Assembly: GCA_031254685.1 (NCBI GenBank)
Contig: JAIRTZ010000055.1
Coordinates: forward strand, 1 to 6,064
Length of the DNA stretch: 6,064 nucleotides
Reading direction: 5' to 3'
Source: Methanomassiliicoccaceae archaeon
GTDB lineage: Archaea > Thermoplasmatota > Thermoplasmata > Methanomassiliicoccales > Methanomethylophilaceae
Shown: piece by piece, positions 1 to 4,744 of the stretch
How positions within the stretch are numbered: position 1 is the stretch's first letter
Layout of the letters: every line of letters begins with the position of its first letter
Notes under the pieces: generated by a model
What the model saw: only the letters and a program-made list of their open reading frames with translations
What the model was told of the DNA's origin: nothing
The model's database searches: none
Translations under genes and position numbers: made by a program

Positions 1-1277
1 TAATTCCGATACTCATTGTTGTTCTCGCTGTGCTCGTGGGCCTTTCGGCGTTCTTCGGAGCTTCGGAAACGGCATTCACCACGATGAACCGCATAAGGAT
101 GAAGAACTATGCGAAGGACGGGAACAAGAAGGCCGAGAAGGCGCTGAAGATCTCCGAGGACTACGACAAGCTGATAACAACGCTGCTGATAGGCAACAAC
201 TTCGTCAATATCACGGCGGCGACGGTATCGACGATACTGTTCGTATCGTTCCTGCTCAAGGGCGACGAGGGGCTTGCGGCCGCCGTCTCCACCGTTGTGA
301 TAACTTTGATAATACTCACGTTCGGCGAGATCACGCCGAAGTGCATCGCAAAAGAGAAAGCGGAGAAGCTGGCGATGTCGTTCGCAGGCGTCCTTTCGGT
401 GCTCATCAAGGTGTTCTACCCGATGAGCGTGCTCTTCCTGAAGCTGAAGAAGCTTATGACAAGGTCCATGCCCGAGGAGGAGGCGCCGACAATGACCGAG
501 GAGGAACTGATCGTGATGATCGAGGAGATCGAGGAGGAAGGGACGCTTGAGAAAAGGGAAAGCGATCTGATCAAATCGGCCGTCGAGTTCGATGACAAGA
601 TGGTCGGCGAGATGTGCACTCCGCGCGTGGACGTGACGGCGATAGACGTCACGGCGGACAGGGACGCGATCAAGAAGGCGTTCAGGGACACCGGGTTCTC
701 GCGCATACCCGTGTACCGCGGGAACATAGACCAGATAATCGGCGTCATATACGGAAAGGATTTCTACAACCGTTTCGTGGATTCGGCGAAGATGAAGGTC
801 GAGGACGCGATGCGGCCGGTGAAGTTCGTCCCCGAGTCCATGAAGATATCCGTTCTCCTCAAGGACCTGCAGAGGTCGAAGATGCACATGGCCGTCGTGA
901 TAGACGAGTTCGGAGGGACCGTCGGCATCGTTACGCTGGAGGACATCATCGAAGAGCTCATCGGGGAGATATGGGATGAGAGCGACGAGGTGGAGCACGA
1001 CCTCACCGAGAATCCCGACGGCAGCTACATTGCGCTGGGCGGCGCCAATATCAACGACGTCATGGAAGGGGCGGAGATAAAATTCGACCTCGGCGATTAC
1101 GAAGGCCATACGATCGGAGGATTCCTGCTGCACAAGTTCGGACGCATACCGGCCGTGAACGATACGATAGAGCTGGAGAACGCCAGGATCACCGTAAGGT
1201 CGGTGAAGAAGAGGCGCATAAGGGAAGTTATGATCACGAAGGTCGAGAGGCCCCCCGAAGAGGACGGATCAGAATGA
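1..1277 (+). CDS. CNNM/CorC-type CBS-domain membrane protein (5' truncated by window edge)
   Basis: Integral membrane protein of the CNNM / CorC (HlyC) family, linked in bacteria and eukaryotes to magnesium, cobalt or sodium ion transport; the substrate here is not known. The frame is open to the window edge: codons from base 3 read I-P-I-L-I-V-V-L-A, the start of the first membrane helix, so the GTG at 30 is not the true start and only a few N-terminal residues are missing. Numbering from that GTG: the DUF21 membrane domain covers about 1-140, with hydrophobic segments near 1-12, 61-76, 82-98 and 118-138 and the family motifs SAFFGASETAF, IGNNFVNI and FGEITPK. An acidic linker (148-172) leads to CBS domain 1 (from MCTPR at 195 to about 255), CBS domain 2 (about 261-320, containing DEFGGTVGIVTLEDI) and a C-terminal CorC/HlyC domain (about 330-408). 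CBS pairs usually bind adenine nucleotides. Family assignment is firm; the transported ion is inference. Confidence 0.95.
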   Translation, partial: IPILIVVLAVLVGLSAFFGASETAFTTMNRIRMKNYAKDGNKKAEKALKISEDYDKLITTLLIGNNFVNITAATVSTILFVSFLLKGDEGLAAAVSTVVITLIILTFGEITPKCIAKEKAEKLAMSFAGVLSVLIKVFYPMSVLFLKLKKLMTRSMPEEEAPTMTEEELIVMIEEIEEEGTLEKRESDLIKSAVEFDDKMVGEMCTPRVDVTAIDVTADRDAIKKAFRDTGFSRIPVYRGNIDQIIGVIYGKDFYNRFVDSAKMKVEDAMRPVKFVPESMKISVLLKDLQRSKMHMAVVIDEFGGTVGIVTLEDIIEELIGEIWDESDEVEHDLTENPDGSYIALGGANINDVMEGAEIKFDLGDYEGHTIGGFLLHKFGRIPAVNDTIELENARITVRSVKKRRIREVMITKVERPPEEDGSE

Positions 1278-1703
1278 TCCCAGCACGCCGTTGAGGAACG
1301 CGGTCATGTTCTTTTCCGCGATCTCCTTTCTGGCGGGATGCGACGCGACCTTGCACGTGATCGAGACGACATCGCCGTGATGCGCTATCTCGTATCTCCC
1401 GGAGACGGCGGCCTGTTTGTCCAGACGCATATAGAACGTGCAGTCGTCGTCCATCCTTCCGCCGACGTTCGCGCAGATATCCGAGACGATGTCCTTTCCG
1501 AGCCGTTCGAAAAGCCTTCTGCATTCCGCGTCGCCCTTCAGGTCGGCCGAGAATATGATCATCGAGTTCCCGTGGTGGCCGTCGCTCATCTCCGCGTCTA
1601 TGTCATTGTCACCGGCGATGTCAGCGATGAGGGCGTGAAGTCTTTCCTCATCCTCGGTGGCGTAGCAGAACAGCCGCACTTTCACCCAATGGAAAACTCC
1701 CAT
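1269..1703 (-). CDS. Archaeal RNA-binding protein, predicted exosome-associated (COG1325 / PF01877, ribosomal L5-like fold)
   Basis: A 144-residue cytoplasmic protein of the archaeal COG1325 family, described as a predicted exosome subunit or RNA-binding domain with an L5-like fold; its molecular role is poorly defined. Visible family features are the N-terminal FHWVKVRLFCYATEDEERL strand-helix, HGNSMIIF at about 44-51, and a helix containing RRLFERLGKDI at about 62-72. The start is uncertain. ATG at 1703 gives the usual family length, begins just before the conserved FHWVKVR strand, and lies about 29 nt from the centre of an A/T-rich box at 1727-1737, which would suit a near-leaderless transcript. 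ATG at 1712 or 1742 (157 aa) is also possible; the latter has a weak GGAG three bases upstream. The frame stays open further upstream to 1871, but that part crosses the tRNA gene and is not credible. The 3' end overlaps the convergent CBS-protein gene by 9 bases. Confidence 0.85.
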   Translation of the reverse strand: MGVFHWVKVRLFCYATEDEERLHALIADIAGDNDIDAEMSDGHHGNSMIIFSADLKGDAECRRLFERLGKDIVSDICANVGGRMDDDCTFYMRLDKQAAVSGRYEIAHHGDVVSITCKVASHPARKEIAEKNMTAFLNGVLGSF

Positions 1704-1726
1704 GCACCGCATATCGTCCGCAGGGT

Positions 1727-1770
1727 CTTTATTATTTCGCATGGGCTCCGATGAAAACATTTTTATTATC
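1727..1770. promoter_or_regulatory. Divergent A/T-rich promoter region between tRNA-Ile and the RNA-binding protein gene
   Basis: Two A/T boxes stand out in GC-rich surroundings. The box at 1758-1770 (CATTTTTATTATC on the plus strand) is centred about 31 bases before the tRNA, a normal TATA distance for an archaeal tRNA promoter; read on the minus strand it could also serve the RNA-binding protein gene. The box at 1727-1737 (AAATAATAAAG on the minus strand) is centred about 29 bases before the ATG at 1703. Which box serves which gene is inference from spacing. Confidence 0.5.
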
Positions 1771-1795
1771 AATCCCTGTTGGCAGTCCAACCTTC

Positions 1796-1870
1796 GGATC
1801 CGTAGCTTAGTTTGGCTTGAGCACCCGGCTGATAACCGGGAGGTCACCGGTTCAAATCCGGTCGGATCCA
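1796..1870 (+). tRNA. tRNA-Ile (anticodon GAU)
   Basis: A complete cloverleaf can be folded by eye. The acceptor stem is GGATCCG (1796-1802) with CGGATCC (1863-1869) and discriminator A1870. T8 and A9 are 1803-1804. The D stem is GCTT/GAGC (1805-1808, 1819-1822), including one T-G pair. The anticodon stem is CCCGG/CCGGG (1824-1828, 1836-1840) around a CTGATAA loop, with anticodon GAT at 1831-1833 reading AUC and AUU. The variable loop is AGGTC. The T stem ACCGG/CCGGT (1846-1850, 1858-1862) holds the loop TTCAAAT. There is no intron, and CCA is not encoded (A1870 is followed by CTT), so the tail must be added by a CCA-adding enzyme. A73 is the expected discriminator for isoleucine. Confidence 0.97.
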
Positions 1871-2000
1871 CTTACGGCCTCCGCGGCGCTTCGGATCCTT
1901 TGAAATTTTCCGCGGCCATTAAAAATTCCGTACGGCACGCTGTTCGGGAAATCACATAAAAAACGGATAAGGAGGTTTGAAGACCAGGAAGATCGGGCGC
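1871..2000. other. Intergenic gap between tRNA-Ile and the first small peptide gene
   Basis: No convincing gene is seen. The gap receives transcription from both sides: the tRNA on the plus strand (TTTT at 1906-1909 is the only nearby T-run, a weak terminator candidate) and the small peptide gene on the minus strand. TCCGCGGC occurs twice (1880-1887 and 1909-1916). A third copy of the tRNA end sequence TCGGATCC lies at 1891-1898. GGAGGT at 1971-1976 on the plus strand resembles a ribosome binding site but leads into no reading frame of useful length. Confidence 0.4.
1958..1963 (-). terminator. T-run terminator candidate for the first small peptide gene
   Basis: On the minus strand a run of six T lies about 40 bases after the TGA of the 23-residue peptide gene, preceded by AAACCTCCTTATCCG. 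Archaeal terminators are commonly simple T-runs, and a matching AAACCT followed by a T-run also lies downstream of the second peptide gene. A further T5 follows at 1921-1925. Confidence 0.45.
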
Positions 2001-2072
2001 TCACTTTTTCTTCGCCGGTTTCTTCTTGTCATCCTTCTTCGGTGCTGCTTTCGCGGGCGCTGCTTTTGCCAA
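2001..2072 (-). CDS. Small Lys/Ala/Pro-rich peptide, copy 1 (23 aa, TTG start)
   Basis: A very short gene of unrecognised function, too small for normal gene calling. The 23-residue product begins MAKAAPAKAAPKKDD and ends in KKKPAKKK. It has 10 lysines, 6 alanines and 3 prolines, no hydrophobic core, and is strongly basic. Three things support it as real: a perfect GGAGGTG ribosome binding site (2079-2085) exactly 6 bases before the TTG; a strong TATA box at 2111-2123; and a paralogous copy 219 bases away that keeps the frame, the APAKA-x-PKKDDK core, the ribosome binding site and the promoter. A GTG three codons upstream (2081) is in frame, but it lies inside the ribosome binding site, so TTG is preferred. 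The composition resembles histone H1 or nucleoid-protein tails, so nucleic-acid or polyanion binding is plausible but not shown. It could instead be an untranslated RNA. Confidence 0.6.
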   Translation of the reverse strand: MAKAAPAKAAPKKDDKKKPAKKK

Positions 2073-2078
2073 AGATCC

Positions 2079-2085
2079 CACCTCC
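2079..2085 (-). promoter_or_regulatory. Ribosome binding site of small peptide copy 1
   Basis: GGAGGTG on the minus strand is a full-length match to the archaeal anti-Shine-Dalgarno sequence CACCTCC. It sits 6 bases before TTG at 2072 and decides that start codon over the GTG that it contains. Confidence 0.65.
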
Positions 2086-2110
2086 CTGCACTCTGAATCG
2101 TTTCGTGAGG

Positions 2111-2123
2111 TTATAAATATATG
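2111..2123 (-). promoter_or_regulatory. TATA box of small peptide copy 1
   Basis: The minus strand reads CATATATTTATAA after GTTTGAAA, which may act as the TFB-recognition element. The TTTATAA core is centred about 42 bases before the TTG start, so transcription would begin near 2089 and give a leader of about 16 nt that just holds the ribosome binding site. The 24 bases starting at TTTATAA match the second copy's promoter at about 18 positions without gaps, including ACGATTC. Confidence 0.65.
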
Positions 2124-2137
2124 TTTCAAACGGCCTC

Positions 2138-2182
2138 AAAAACGCCGCTTCGGAGAGGTGCGAAGAAGTTGGGAAAAAGGTT
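2138..2182 (-). terminator. T-run terminators downstream of small peptide copy 2
   Basis: Two T5 tracts occur on the minus strand: CCTTTTTCCC at 2172-2181, about 27 bases after the stop of copy 2, and GCGTTTTTGAGG around 2138-2142. The second follows a small hairpin, CTTCG (2161-2165) with CGAAG (2148-2152) around an 8-base loop. The first tract follows AAA, matching the AAACCT plus T-run context after copy 1. Termination is inferred from sequence form only. Confidence 0.45.
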
Positions 2183-2204
2183 TCGCGGACAGACGTTCCG
2201 GCGC

Positions 2205-2291
2205 TCATTTTTTGGTCTTGCAGCCGGATTTCTTCGCCGTCTTGTCATCCTTCTTCGGTTCCGCCTTCGCGGGTGCCTTCTTTGTGGCCAG
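2205..2291 (-). CDS. Small Lys/Ala-rich peptide, copy 2 (28 aa, CTG start)
   Basis: Paralogue of the 23-residue peptide gene downstream of it; function unrecognised. The 28-residue product begins MATKKAPAKAEPKKDDK and ends TAKKSGCKTKK, so it shares the APAKA-x-PKKDDK core but has a longer, diverged tail with one cysteine. It is strongly basic with no hydrophobic segment. The start is inferred by alignment: the TTG of copy 1 matches a CTG here, again 6 bases after GGAGGTG (2298-2304). CTG is a rare initiator. An in-frame GTG at 2300 lies inside the ribosome binding site and would add three residues (G-Y-L). The frame is open further upstream to 2513, but that extension would run through the promoter and the GC-rich inverted repeat, so it is rejected. 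Preservation of frame and core between copies argues for translation; peptide role is unknown. Confidence 0.55.
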   Translation of the reverse strand: MATKKAPAKAEPKKDDKTAKKSGCKTKK

Positions 2292-2297
2292 ATATCC

Positions 2298-2304
2298 CAC
2301 CTCC
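2298..2304 (-). promoter_or_regulatory. Ribosome binding site of small peptide copy 2
   Basis: GGAGGTG on the minus strand, followed by GGATAT and CTG, has the same spacing as copy 1. Its position favours the CTG at 2291 as the start codon. Confidence 0.6.
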
Positions 2305-2327
2305 GTCCCCGGAATCGTTATCGGCGG

Positions 2328-2340
2328 TAATAAATCTATT
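2328..2340 (-). promoter_or_regulatory. TATA box of small peptide copy 2
   Basis: The minus strand reads AATAGATTTATTA. The TTTATTA core is centred about 40 bases before CTG, equivalent to the copy 1 promoter once the 2-base indel is counted. It is weaker than copy 1 (TTTATTA rather than TTTATAA), so the copies may be expressed at different levels. Confidence 0.55.
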
Positions 2341-2385
2341 CGTCCGCACCGGCATTTTCGGCGGCGCCGGGACACGGGGCGCGCG

Positions 2386-2447
2386 GGCACCGTCCGGACC
2401 GGGACGCGGACCTCCGCGCCATCGTTCCGGACGGCCTCCGGGGTGCC
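2386..2447. repeat. Long nested GC-rich inverted repeat in the divergent intergenic region
   Basis: Three nested arms fold into one imperfect hairpin. The outer arm is GGCA (2386-2389) with TGCC (2444-2447). The middle arm is CCGTCCGGA (2390-2398) with TCCGGACGG (2426-2434), a perfect 9-base match. The inner arm is CGCGG (2405-2409) with CCGCG (2414-2418) around ACCT, extended by GG/CC across one bulged A. It contains the palindromes GTCCGGAC and TCCGGA. It lies between the minus-strand promoter of small peptide copy 2 and the plus-strand promoter of the MarR gene, upstream of both, so neither predicted transcript includes it. It may be a protein-binding DNA element, part of an unpredicted structured RNA, or a by-product of high GC. 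Confidence 0.5.
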
Positions 2448-2480
2448 GCCCGGGTAACGGCGGGTGCATGGCACAAAATA

Positions 2481-2490
2481 ACTTATATAG
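2481..2490 (+). promoter_or_regulatory. TATA box of the MarR-ABC operon
   Basis: ACTTATATAG is a good archaeal TATA box in an A/T-rich island after the GC-rich repeat. Its centre is about 42 bases before the MarR start, predicting initiation near 2510 and a leader of roughly 15-20 nt that carries GAGGG at 2516-2520, 7 bases before ATG. Confidence 0.7.
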
Positions 2491-2500
2491 TAAAATACTA
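2488..2500 (+). promoter_or_regulatory. Candidate MarR operator (perfect inverted repeat overlapping the TATA box)
   Basis: TAGTA-AAA-TACTA is a perfect 5-3-5 inverted repeat whose left arm overlaps the 3' end of the TATA box. A second, weaker repeat, CTAA-N5-TTAG (2498-2510), overlaps its right arm and reaches the expected transcription start. Repressor binding here would block TBP/TFB or polymerase, the usual autorepression geometry for MarR proteins. A role as operator is inferred from position and symmetry. Confidence 0.45.
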
Positions 2501-2527
2501 ATGCCGTTAGCAATTGAGGGATAACGA

Positions 2528-2953
2528 ATGGACTACGGAGATCTTGCTCTCGAATTCCTTAGGAACATGCACGCTCTGCAGAAGGCGGGGCATCAGAGGT
2601 TCATACAAGAGGGGATACAGGGGGAGGCATTTGTGCTGCACCACATCGGCAGGCACGACGAGATAATACCGGGCCATATAAGCGACGCGATGGGCATAAG
2701 CTCGGCGCGCGTCGCCGCGGTGCTGAACAGTCTCGAGGGAAAGGGTCTGATAACCCGTGAGATCGACAGCGGCGACAGGAGACGGATCATAGTCAGACTG
2801 ACGCCGAAGGGCCACGAGCACGAGGAAGCGCAGCGCAATAGGAACATCGAACTGTTAAAAGGCCTCCTGATGCAGCTGGGTGAGGACGACGCGAAGGAAT
2901 ACGTGCGTATCACCGGCAGGCTGGCGGAGGTGCTCTCGAACATCCGGGACTGA
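2528..2953 (+). CDS. MarR-family winged-helix transcriptional regulator
   Basis: A 141-residue dimeric DNA-binding regulator, most likely a ligand-responsive repressor of its own operon. The protein is helical at both ends (about 5-30 and 98-138, the dimer interface). The winged helix lies between: GEAFVLHHI (about 32-40), the helix-turn-helix at about 46-71 (HISDAMGISSARVAAVLNSL) and the wing at about 72-95 with the family motif DSGDRRRIIVRLTPKG. Length is typical for MarR. The ATG is preceded by GAGGG at 2516-2520 with 7-base spacing and by a TATA box at 2481. The stop is 12 bases before the first ABC exporter gene and in the same reading frame, so co-transcription and translational coupling are likely. 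MarR regulators next to paired ABC exporters commonly control drug efflux; the inducing ligand cannot be told from sequence. Confidence 0.93.
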   Translation: MDYGDLALEFLRNMHALQKAGHQRFIQEGIQGEAFVLHHIGRHDEIIPGHISDAMGISSARVAAVLNSLEGKGLITREIDSGDRRRIIVRLTPKGHEHEEAQRNRNIELLKGLLMQLGEDDAKEYVRITGRLAEVLSNIRD

Positions 2954-2965
2954 TCCGCGGTCCCG

Positions 2966-4744
2966 ATGGGCATACGTGATATCATGCCGAACATTCTCAG
3001 ATATCTCGGAAGGAAAGAATGGACGATGATCGCGATAGCGGTCGTTCTCATCGTCATCCAGGTATGGTTCGACCTGACGATGCCCGAGTACATGGGAAAG
3101 ATAACGACGCTGGTCACCACCGGCAGCGGCACGATGGACGACATCTATTACAACGGCGGCATGATGCTGGGGTGCGCGTTCGGAAGCCTCGCGTCCATGA
3201 TAATCGTCGGCTATATCGCGGCCAAGGTCGGCGCCTCGTACGCGCAGACGCTCAGGAGCCTGCAGTTCACCAAAGTGGACGCGTTCTCGATGGCCGAGAT
3301 CAATAAGTTCTCGACGCCGTCGCTGATCACGCGCTCGACGAACGATGTCACGCAGGTCCAGGTCGTGCTGACGGTCGGGCTGCAGATGATAGTCAAGGCG
3401 CCCATACTCGCGGTATGGGCGATGTTCAAGATATACGGGACGGCGATCGAATGGACGATGTCGATAGGCGTCGCCGTCATCGTTCTCATACTCCTGTTCC
3501 TGATCATTTTCGTGCTGGTGCTGCCGAAGTTCAGGAAGATGCAGGTGCTCATCGACAACATCAACCGCACCACGAGGGAGAATCTCACCGGACTTTCGGT
3601 GGTGCGCGCATACAACGCCGAGGGATACCAGAGGGACAAGTTCGAGGCGGCCAACACAGAGCTGGCGGATACGCAGCTGTTCACATGGCGCGCGATGGCG
3701 GTGCTGATGCCCGGCGTGGGGATGATAATGAACGCGTCGATACTCGCGATCTATTGGATCGGTGCGGGGCTGATAGACATAAATCCGGACCCGTATCAGA
3801 AGGCGGAGCTTCTTGCGAACATGATCGTGTTCTCATCGTACTCGATGCAGATCCTGATGGCGTTCATGATGATCACGATGCTGTTCATCATGCTGCCGAG
3901 GGCGCAGGTGTCCGCGAAACGCATCAACGAGGTGCTGAACACGGAACCGTCGGTAAAGGACGGGAGCGGCGCCGGGAACGGGGGAACGGGAAAGGGAGAG
4001 GTAGAGTTCAGGAACGTGGGCTTCAGATATCCCGATGCCGCCGATAACGTACTGCAGGACATCAGTTTCTCCGTCAGGCAGGGGGAGACGATAGCGTTCA
4101 TCGGCTCTACGGGAAGCGGGAAGACGACCCTCGTCAATCTCATCCCGAGGCTCTACGACGCGACGGAAGGCTCCGTACTGGTGGACGGCATCGATGTCCG
4201 GGAGTACAAACTGAGCGCCCTGTACGACAAGATAGGCTACGTCTCGCAGAAGGCCGTGCTGTTCACGGGGACGGTTGCATCGAACGTGGCGTTCGGCGGC
4301 ACGGGAGAGAGAAGGACGGAGCACGATGTGAGGGACGCGGTAAGGATCGCGCAGGGCACCGACTTCGTGGAAAGGATGGACGGCGCGTACGATTCGCAGA
4401 TCGCCCGCGGGGGCGCCAACGTGTCCGGCGGGCAGAAGCAGAGGCTGTCGATAGCGAGGGCGGTATGCAAGAGGCCGGACATCTATATCTTCGATGACAG
4501 TTTCTCCGCGCTGGACTACAGGACAGACCGTGCGCTGAGGACCGCGCTGAAGAAGGAGACGCAGGGCGCGACGACAATGATCGTGGCACAGCGCATAGGC
4601 ACGATCATGGATGCGGACAGGATCGTGGTGCTTGACGAAGGCCGGATAGTCGGCATCGGCACCCACAGGGACCTTCTGAGGACGTGCGATGTATACAAAG
4701 AGATAGCAATGTCGCAGCTCAGCGAGAAGGAGCTGGCAATATGA
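2966..4744 (+). CDS. ABC exporter half-transporter, degenerate-site subunit of a heterodimer
   Basis: A 592-residue half-transporter with a type IV exporter membrane domain (six helices, roughly 19-40, 62-85, 134-156, 162-185, 246-272 and 284-310) fused to a C-terminal ATPase. The ATPase carries an A-loop Tyr355, Walker A GSTGSGKTT (380-388, Lys386), Q-loop Gln428, signature VSGGQ (486-490), Walker B IYIFDDSFSALD with Asp510, and a switch loop VAQRIGT. The catalytic glutamate position is Asp511 and the H-loop histidine is Gln542. Both changes mark the degenerate ATP site of heterodimeric exporters such as TM287, while the intact signature would complete the partner's active site. Substrates of this group are mostly drugs and amphiphiles; the substrate here is unknown. 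There is no clear ribosome binding site before ATG 2966, so coupling from MarR is likely; ATG 2984 is an alternative. Its stop overlaps the next gene's start by ATGA. Confidence 0.95.
   Translation: MGIRDIMPNILRYLGRKEWTMIAIAVVLIVIQVWFDLTMPEYMGKITTLVTTGSGTMDDIYYNGGMMLGCAFGSLASMIIVGYIAAKVGASYAQTLRSLQFTKVDAFSMAEINKFSTPSLITRSTNDVTQVQVVLTVGLQMIVKAPILAVWAMFKIYGTAIEWTMSIGVAVIVLILLFLIIFVLVLPKFRKMQVLIDNINRTTRENLTGLSVVRAYNAEGYQRDKFEAANTELADTQLFTWRAMAVLMPGVGMIMNASILAIYWIGAGLIDINPDPYQKAELLANMIVFSSYSMQILMAFMMITMLFIMLPRAQVSAKRINEVLNTEPSVKDGSGAGNGGTGKGEVEFRNVGFRYPDAADNVLQDISFSVRQGETIAFIGSTGSGKTTLVNLIPRLYDATEGSVLVDGIDVREYKLSALYDKIGYVSQKAVLFTGTVASNVAFGGTGERRTEHDVRDAVRIAQGTDFVERMDGAYDSQIARGGANVSGGQKQRLSIARAVCKRPDIYIFDDSFSALDYRTDRALRTALKKETQGATTMIVAQRIGTIMDADRIVVLDEGRIVGIGTHRDLLRTCDVYKEIAMSQLSEKELAI

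Larger units (their letters stand above)
2001..2340 (-). repeat. Tandem gene duplication: two units of promoter, RBS, peptide gene and 3' flank
   Basis: Two direct units on the minus strand, roughly 2000-2123 and 2204-2340, align in every functional part: TTTAT-A/T-A TATA core, ACGATTC in the leader region, GGAGGTGGGAT, a YTG start followed by GC, the peptide core APAKA-x-PKKDDK, the sequence TGAGCGCC spanning the stop, and AAACCT before a T-run. They differ by a 2-base indel just upstream of the ribosome binding site and by codon-sized indels in the coding part. The conserved blocks are separated by diverged spacer, indicating an old duplication kept under selection. Confidence 0.7.

Noticed and set aside
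1704..1871. N-terminal extension of the minus-strand RNA-binding protein frame to ATG 1871
   Set aside because: The extension crosses the whole tRNA gene in antisense and gives the well-known spurious tRNA translation TGFEPVTSRL. Family similarity begins only near residue 57 of that frame.
1702..1959. Plus-strand 85-codon frame running through the tRNA
   Set aside because: It reads through tRNA-Ile (giving the artefact GSNPVGS) and has no ribosome binding site or family resemblance.
2001..2340. CRISPR-like or satellite repeat interpretation of the duplicated unit
   Set aside because: There are only two copies, the conserved blocks correspond to promoter, ribosome binding site and codons, and spacing is irregular. 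A gene duplication explains it.
2026..2457. Plus-strand 143-codon frame antisense to both small peptide genes
   Set aside because: The apparent internal repeat (SSFFG-x-AFAGA) is only the complement of the duplicated Lys/Ala coding stretch. There is no ribosome binding site, and the frame crosses promoters and T-runs on the other strand.
2205..2513. Minus-strand 102-codon frame starting at ATG 2513
   Set aside because: Its first 75 codons run through the GC-rich inverted repeat and the TATA box of small peptide copy 2. Only the last 28 codons match the paralogous copy, and they have their own ribosome binding site.
2501..2524. Seven-codon upstream frame (MPLAIEG) before the MarR gene
   Set aside because: It starts before the transcription start predicted from the TATA box, has no ribosome binding site, and overlaps the MarR leader.
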